DNA from: Geodermatophilus aquaeductus
GTDB lineage: Bacteria; Actinomycetota; Actinomycetes; Mycobacteriales; Geodermatophilaceae
DNA length: 64,000 nucleotides
Reading direction: 5' to 3'
Assembly: GCF_900182545.1 (NCBI RefSeq)
Contig: NZ_FXTJ01000012.1
Coordinates: forward strand, 1-64,000
Below the pieces are notes generated by a model. The model did not search any database. It was not told where the DNA came from and saw nothing but the letters and a program-made list of their open reading frames with translations. A program made the translations under genes and the position numbers. Of this stretch, positions 59,493 to 64,000 are shown piece by piece. Each line of letters begins with the position of its first letter. Position 1 is the stretch's first letter.

Positions 59493-61142
59493 ATGTCCGC
59501 TCGACTCGTGGTGGCCGGCAGCGCGGCCGGTCAGCAGCCGTGGTCCCGGGAGACGCCCGCCCAGGACCAGCTCGCGCAGCCCTGGTGGCGCTCGGCCGTC
59601 GTCTACCAGGTCTACCTGCGCTCCTTCGCCGACGGCAACGGCGACGGCATCGGTGACCTCGCGGGCCTGCGCGCCCGGCTGCCGTACCTGTCGTGGCTCG
59701 GCGTCGACGCGCTGTGGATCAACCCCCACTACCCCTCGGGCGGCGCCGACGGCGGCTACGACGTCGTCGACTACCGGGCGGTGGACCCCGAGTACGGCGA
59801 CGTGTCCGACGTCGAGGCGCTGGTGGCCGACGCCCGCCGGCTGGGCCTGCGCGTGGTGCTCGACGTCGTCCCCAACCACACCTCCGACCGGCACCCCTGG
59901 TTCCAGGCGGCGCTGGCCGACCCCGACTCCCCCGAGGCCGCGCGGTACCACTTCGCCCCGCCGTCGGAGCAGCCGCCGAACAACTGGCGCTCGCTGTTCG
60001 GCGGGCCGGCCTGGTCGCGCACCCCGGACGGCCGCTGGTACCTGCACCTGTTCGCCCCCGAGCAGCCCGACCTCAACTGGCGCGACCCGGTGGTGGCCGA
60101 GGACTTCGAGCGGACGCTGCGCTTCTGGCTCGACCGCGGCGTGAGCGGCTTCCGGGTCGACGTCGCCTACGGCCTCCACAAGGACGCCGCGCTGCGCGAC
60201 AACCCGGGCGAGTACTCCCCCACCCTCTTCGGCCACGGCCCCGAGCAGGCCATGACCTGGAACCAACCCGAGGTGCACGACGTGTGGCGCCGCTGGCGCG
60301 CGGTCTGCGACGAGTACCCGGACACCATGCTGGTCGGCGAGGTCTGCCTGGCCGACCTCGACGAGGTCGCCCTCTACTCGCGGCCCGACGAGCTGCACCA
60401 GTCGCTGTCCTTCCGGCTGCTGAAGTCGAAGTGGGAGACGCCGGCCTTCGCCGAGGCGATCGGCAGCGCGCTGGAGGCCTTCGGCCGCGTGGGCGCGCCG
60501 GTGTCGTGGGTGCTGGGCAACCACGACAAGGAGCGCATGGTCTCCCGCTTCGGCGGCGGCGAGACCGGCCTGGCCCGCGCCCGGGCGGCGGCGATGCTGC
60601 TGCTGGCGCTGCCCGGCTCGGCCTACGTCTACGCCGGCGACGAGCTCGGCCTGCCGCAGGCGCACGTGCCCGACGAGGCCAAGCAGGACCCGATCTTCCA
60701 CCGCAGCGGCGGTGAGCGCGCCGGCCGCGACGGCTGCCGCGTGCCCATGCCGTGGAACGCCACGTCCGGCGTCGGCTTCTCCCCCGCTCGCTCGGCACGG
60801 CCCTGGCTGCCGGTGCCCGCCGAGTGGAAGCGGCACGCCGTCTCCCGGCAGACCCGCGACTCCGGCTCGGTGCTGCACCTCTACCGGACGGCGCTGGGCA
60901 TCCGCGCCGAGCACCCGGCGCTGGGCAGCGGCGAGGCCACCGTGAGCACCCGCGGCGACGTCCTCACCGTGCGCTGCACGGGCGGCGGCCGGACGGTGCG
61001 CTGCGTGGTCAACATGGGCACCGGCACGGCGCTGGTCCGCTCGCGCGGGCAGGTGCTGCTGGAGTCCGGCCCGGGCGTGCACACCTCGGCCCGCTCCGTG
61101 GCGCTGCCGCCGGACACCGCCGTCTGGATCGAGGAGTCCTGA
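59493..61142 (+). CDS. Alpha-glucosidase/oligo-1,6-glucosidase (GH13)
   Basis: 549 residues, cytosolic. GH13 regions: I LDVVPNHTSD, II GFRVDVAYG (nucleophile Asp), III MLVGEVC (acid/base Glu), IV VSWVLGNHDKER (third Asp). The N-terminal YQVYLRSFADGNGDGIGDLAGL is typical of oligo-1,6-glucosidase and maltase types. Hydrolyses short alpha-glucans from the non-reducing end. ATG at 59493; first gene of an operon with the SEC-C protein and lycopene cyclase. Confidence 0.93.
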   Translation: MSARLVVAGSAAGQQPWSRETPAQDQLAQPWWRSAVVYQVYLRSFADGNGDGIGDLAGLRARLPYLSWLGVDALWINPHYPSGGADGGYDVVDYRAVDPEYGDVSDVEALVADARRLGLRVVLDVVPNHTSDRHPWFQAALADPDSPEAARYHFAPPSEQPPNNWRSLFGGPAWSRTPDGRWYLHLFAPEQPDLNWRDPVVAEDFERTLRFWLDRGVSGFRVDVAYGLHKDAALRDNPGEYSPTLFGHGPEQAMTWNQPEVHDVWRRWRAVCDEYPDTMLVGEVCLADLDEVALYSRPDELHQSLSFRLLKSKWETPAFAEAIGSALEAFGRVGAPVSWVLGNHDKERMVSRFGGGETGLARARAAAMLLLALPGSAYVYAGDELGLPQAHVPDEAKQDPIFHRSGGERAGRDGCRVPMPWNATSGVGFSPARSARPWLPVPAEWKRHAVSRQTRDSGSVLHLYRTALGIRAEHPALGSGEATVSTRGDVLTVRCTGGGRTVRCVVNMGTGTALVRSRGQVLLESGPGVHTSARSVALPPDTAVWIEES

Positions 61143-61158
61143 CCGGCACACTCGGGGC

Positions 61159-61542
61159 GTGCCCCCGAGACGCTGCCCCTGCGGGACCGGCCTGACCTAC
61201 GCCGAGTGCTGCGGGCCGCTGCACGACGGGACGGCGGCCGCCGCCACCGCCGAGCAGCTCATGCGCTCGCGCTACAGCGCCTTCGCCGTCGGCGACGCCG
61301 CGTACCTGCAGCAGACGTGGGACACCGACACCCGGCCGCGGTCGCTGACCCTCGACCCGGACGTGCGCTGGACCGGCCTGGAGGTCCTGGCCACCACCGG
61401 CGGCGGGCTGTTCGACGCCGAGGGCACGGTGGCCTTCCGCGCGCACTCCCGCGCCGGCGGCGAGGAGCACGTGCAGGCCGAGCGCAGCCGGTTCCGCCGG
61501 GTCGGGGGCCGCTGGGTCTACGTCGACGGCGAGCCCGGGTGA
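61159..61542 (+). CDS. YchJ-family SEC-C motif protein
   Basis: 127 residues. CPCGTGLTYAECCGPLH is the SEC-C zinc motif; TAEQLMRSRYSAFAVGDAAYL and WTGLEVL...DAEGTVAFRA are the YchJ (UPF0225) core with NTF2-like fold. Function unknown. GTG 16 bases after the glucosidase stop; its own stop overlaps the next start. Confidence 0.92.
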   Translation: MPPRRCPCGTGLTYAECCGPLHDGTAAAATAEQLMRSRYSAFAVGDAAYLQQTWDTDTRPRSLTLDPDVRWTGLEVLATTGGGLFDAEGTVAFRAHSRAGGEEHVQAERSRFRRVGGRWVYVDGEPG

Positions 61543-62711
61543 CGTCGGTCGACGTCGTCGTCGCGGGGGCGGGACCGGCGGGGCTGTCGGCGGCGGCCGC
61601 GTGCGCGGCGGCGGGCCTGCGCACCGTCCTGGTGGCGCCGTCGCTGCGGGTCTGGACGCCGACCTACTGCCTGTGGGCCGACCAGCTCGACGCCGCCGCC
61701 GGCCCGCTGGGGCTCGACCCGGCCACCGCCGCGGCGCGGTACTCCCCCACCGTCGTCCGCACCGGGGCCGGCGGGGAGCGGCGGCTGGACCGCGGCTACG
61801 CCCGGCTGCGCAACGAGGTCGTGCACGCCGCGCTGCTCGACGACTTCCGCGCGCACGGCGGGCAGGTGTGCACCGGCCGGGTGACCGGCCTGCTCCGCGA
61901 CGGCGGCCGGGAGACCGCCGTCCTCGCCGGCGGGTCCCGGCTGACCGGGCGGAGCGTCCTCGACGCCCGCGGCGGCGGCCCGGGGACCGCGCAGCAGCGG
62001 GCAGCGCAACAACGGGCATGGGGCGAGGTGGTCGAGGGCCCGGTGCCCGGCCTGGTGCCGCCCGGCGGCGCGCTGCTCATGGACTGGACGGCGCTGGCCG
62101 ACCCCGCCGCGCCGCCGGCCTTCCTCTACGGCCTGCCCCTCGACGACGGCACCGTGCTGCTGGAGGCCACCTCGCTGGCCGGGCGCCCGCCGGTGCCGCT
62201 GGGCGACCTCCGGGCGCGGCTGGCCGCGCTGCTCGGCGCGCACGGGCTGCGGCCGGCCGGCGGTCCCGAGCGGGTGGCGATCCCGCTGGACGGGCGGCCG
62301 CGCGCCGCCGGTCCGGGCACCCCGCTCGGGGTGGCGGCCGGGCTGGTGCACCCGGCCACCGGCTACAGCGTGGCGTCGTCGCTGCGGCTGGGCCCGCGGG
62401 TGGCGGCGGCGCTGGCGGCCGGCGCGGACCCGCGGCCGGTGGTGCGCGCGGCCCGGCCCCGGACGACGGCGGCGCTGCTGGGCCTGGGCCTGGAGGTGCT
62501 GCTGCCGCTGGACACCGCGGGCACCGACGCCTTCTTCGCCGCGTTCTTCACGCTGCCCGAGGCGGCGTGGGGCGGCTACCTCGACGTCGGCTCGCCGCCG
62601 CGGGCCGTCGCCGCGGCGATGGCCCGGGTGTTCGCCGCGCTGCCGGGGCCGCAGCGGGCGCGGCTGCTGCGCTCGGTCGGCCGGGCCGCCGCCCGGGTCA
62701 GGCGGGCGTAG
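61539..62711 (+). CDS. crtL: Lycopene cyclase (CrtL/CrtY-type, FAD-dependent)
   Basis: 390 residues. FAD-binding VVVAGAGPAGLSAAAACAAAG, then TPTYCLWADQL, LLMDWTAL, FLYGLPLDDGTVLLEATSLAGRP and GLVHPATGYSVASSLRLG, which together identify lycopene beta-cyclases. Closes the ends of lycopene to beta-rings. It stands alone here: no crtE, crtB or crtI nearby. GTG overlaps the SEC-C stop. Ends overlapping the convergent permease gene by 14 bases. Confidence 0.92.
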   Translation: MTSVDVVVAGAGPAGLSAAAACAAAGLRTVLVAPSLRVWTPTYCLWADQLDAAAGPLGLDPATAAARYSPTVVRTGAGGERRLDRGYARLRNEVVHAALLDDFRAHGGQVCTGRVTGLLRDGGRETAVLAGGSRLTGRSVLDARGGGPGTAQQRAAQQRAWGEVVEGPVPGLVPPGGALLMDWTALADPAAPPAFLYGLPLDDGTVLLEATSLAGRPPVPLGDLRARLAALLGAHGLRPAGGPERVAIPLDGRPRAAGPGTPLGVAAGLVHPATGYSVASSLRLGPRVAAALAAGADPRPVVRAARPRTTAALLGLGLEVLLPLDTAGTDAFFAAFFTLPEAAWGGYLDVGSPPRAVAAAMARVFAALPGPQRARLLRSVGRAAARVRRA

Positions 62712-64000
62712 GAGGCGGGTCGGCCACCAGGGCGTGCTCGGGCAGGACGCCCGAGCGCTTGCGCTGCCGCAGCAGGTACCAGGCCAGGCCGACGGCGACG
62801 ATGCCGCCGATCAGCACGAACGCGGCCCACTGCAGGTACCAGTGCTGCTCGCCGGTGGCGTTGTAGACCTCGCGGCGCGGCCAGGCCAGGTTCAGCGCCA
62901 TCCCGGCACCCCAGAGCACCGCGAGGACGTTGACCGGCAGGCCCCAGCGGCCCAGCGAGAAGCGCCCCGGCGCGGTGGGCAGCGGCCAGCGCCCGCGCAG
63001 CCGGGCGAGGAGCATCGGCACGGTGACCAGCAGGTAGGCCAGGTAGATCATCACCACGGCGATGCTGGTCAGCGCGGTGAAGATCTGCGGCTGGCGGACG
63101 TTGAGCAGCAGGACGCCGATCGCCAGCACGCCCACGACGACGGCCGGCACGACCGGGGTCCGCCGCCGGGGGTCCACGCGGGCCAGCTTCGCGCTGAAGG
63201 GCAGGTTGTTGTCGCGGGCCATCGCGAAGGCCATCCGGATCGTCGCGGTGTGCACCGCCAGGCAGCACACGGTGATCGCCACGACGATGCACACGAGGAA
63301 CGCCTTGCCCAGCCCCGTGCCGGCCACCTGGAGCAGGACGTACTGCAGGCCTCCGGAGCTCGACGCCAGCTGCGGGTCGGCGAGGTCGGGGGCGGCCATC
63401 AGGCCGAAGAGCAGGATCAGCCCGCCCAGGACGAACGACGCGGTGATCGCCCGGATGATCGCGCGCGGCGCGGTGCGGCCGGGGTCCTTCGTCTCCTCGC
63501 CGAGCGAGCTGGCGGTGTCGAAGCCGTACATGACGTACCCGGAGGCGAGCGCGGCGACGAGGAAGGCACTCAGGTAGCCGAGGGGTTGTCCCTCGCCGGT
63601 GCCGGCCGTGTCGGTGAGGACCTCCTGCGGACCGCGGGTGGCGCTGACCCCCAGGATCACGACGATGAGCACCGCGGCGACGAGCTCGATGAACACCCCG
63701 GTGCTGTTGATCCGCGACATCAGCTTCACGCCGAAGGCGTTGACCAGGGTGGTGAACAGGACCAGCAGGCCGCCCAGGACGACGGCGTTGACCGCGACGT
63801 CGTAGGTGCCGGTGCCGTCCCCGACCACCTGGAAGCCGGACCACAGCTGCGGCAGCGTGATCTGGTAGGCGAGCACGGTGGCCGCCAGCGTCACGATCGA
63901 GGCGGTGAGCATGACCCAGCCGGCCAGCCACGACGTCGTCGCGCTGCCCAGCCGCTTGGTCCAGTTGTAGAGCGACCCGGCCACCGGGTAGCGGGCGGCG
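62698..64000 (-). CDS. APC-superfamily amino-acid permease, C-terminal part (start beyond window)
   Basis: The frame runs open to the window edge (434 residues seen). About eleven helices; RYPVAGSLYNWTKRLG at the edge, YGFDTASSLGEETKDPGRTAPRAI, and RTPVVPAVVVGVLAIGVLLL, as in the GABA/choline-type (YhdG/UgpA-like) permease branch. Substrate unknown. Converges with the cyclase gene. Confidence 0.9.
   Translation of the reverse strand, partial: AARYPVAGSLYNWTKRLGSATTSWLAGWVMLTASIVTLAATVLAYQITLPQLWSGFQVVGDGTGTYDVAVNAVVLGGLLVLFTTLVNAFGVKLMSRINSTGVFIELVAAVLIVVILGVSATRGPQEVLTDTAGTGEGQPLGYLSAFLVAALASGYVMYGFDTASSLGEETKDPGRTAPRAIIRAITASFVLGGLILLFGLMAAPDLADPQLASSSGGLQYVLLQVAGTGLGKAFLVCIVVAITVCCLAVHTATIRMAFAMARDNNLPFSAKLARVDPRRRTPVVPAVVVGVLAIGVLLLNVRQPQIFTALTSIAVVMIYLAYLLVTVPMLLARLRGRWPLPTAPGRFSLGRWGLPVNVLAVLWGAGMALNLAWPRREVYNATGEQHWYLQWAAFVLIGGIVAVGLAWYLLRQRKRSGVLPEHALVADPPPTPA

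Noticed and set aside
1-64000. Genomic island or prophage
   Set aside because: No integrase, transposase, tRNA junction, or visible drop in GC; gene style is uniform throughout.

Overview
The window is a stretch of a very GC-rich actinobacterial chromosome. The support for this is the WhiB regulator, an AfsR/SARP regulator, an F420-type LLM oxidoreductase, an ECF42 sigma factor with its DGPF partner, DUF5709 and DUF222/HNH proteins, many GTG starts, TANNNT -10 boxes a few bases before start codons (leaderless mRNAs), and a c-di-AMP riboswitch ahead of a cell-wall gene. The gene mix resembles Geodermatophilaceae (Blastococcus, Geodermatophilus, Modestobacter), but that placement is inference. 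I see no rRNA, tRNA, CRISPR array, transposase or prophage. Genes are tightly packed, with many 4-base ATGA/GTGA overlaps; no gap without a gene exceeds 300 bases.

Layout. 1-6.4 kb: tail of an HNH protein, an aldo/keto reductase, a cytochrome P450 preceded by a perfect 21-bp inverted repeat, and a TetR regulator divergent from an MFS exporter with a long Pro/Thr tail. 7.2-10.5 kb: a coupled four-gene operon (M15-like peptidase, asparagine synthase, YCII, UPF0303). 10.6-14.1 kb: a secreted barrel protein, alditol oxidase, and the ECF42/DGPF pair. 14.3-19.8 kb: whiB, a hydrolase/thioesterase pair, and a divergent catabolic cluster (hydroxyacid-oxoacid transhydrogenase; cyclase; acyl-CoA synthetase). 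19.8-33.2 kb: a membrane and cell-envelope region with two paralogous membrane proteins, TauE, YihY, a riboswitch-controlled VldE-like secreted protein, a PASTA Ser/Thr kinase, a BASS transporter, and a giant CtpI-like P-type ATPase overlapping the transporter tail to tail.

33.6-39.5 kb is the phenylacetate pathway entry: paaK with its TetR regulator on one strand and paaABCDE on the other, with a perfect TetR-type operator between them. PaaK makes phenylacetyl-CoA and PaaABCDE epoxidises the ring; the later genes (paaG, paaZ, paaF/H/J) are not in the window. 39.5-49.8 kb holds a DNA polymerase I-like protein, flavohaemoglobin, a SARP regulator divergent from an FAD oxidoreductase with 11-bp-spaced direct repeats between them, a Mug glycosylase and a secreted SGNH esterase. 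49.8-56.7 kb has a flavin monooxygenase, hydrolase, two LuxR-type regulators, and a VOC gene coupled to an uncharacterised 48-residue peptide. 56.7-64 kb has PspC and DUF899 proteins, an F420-type oxidoreductase, an alpha-glucosidase / SEC-C / lycopene cyclase operon, and a partial amino-acid permease.

A recurring architectural feature is that convergent gene pairs end in short inverted repeats whose arms or loops contain both stop codons. These probably act as bidirectional terminators without a U-tract.
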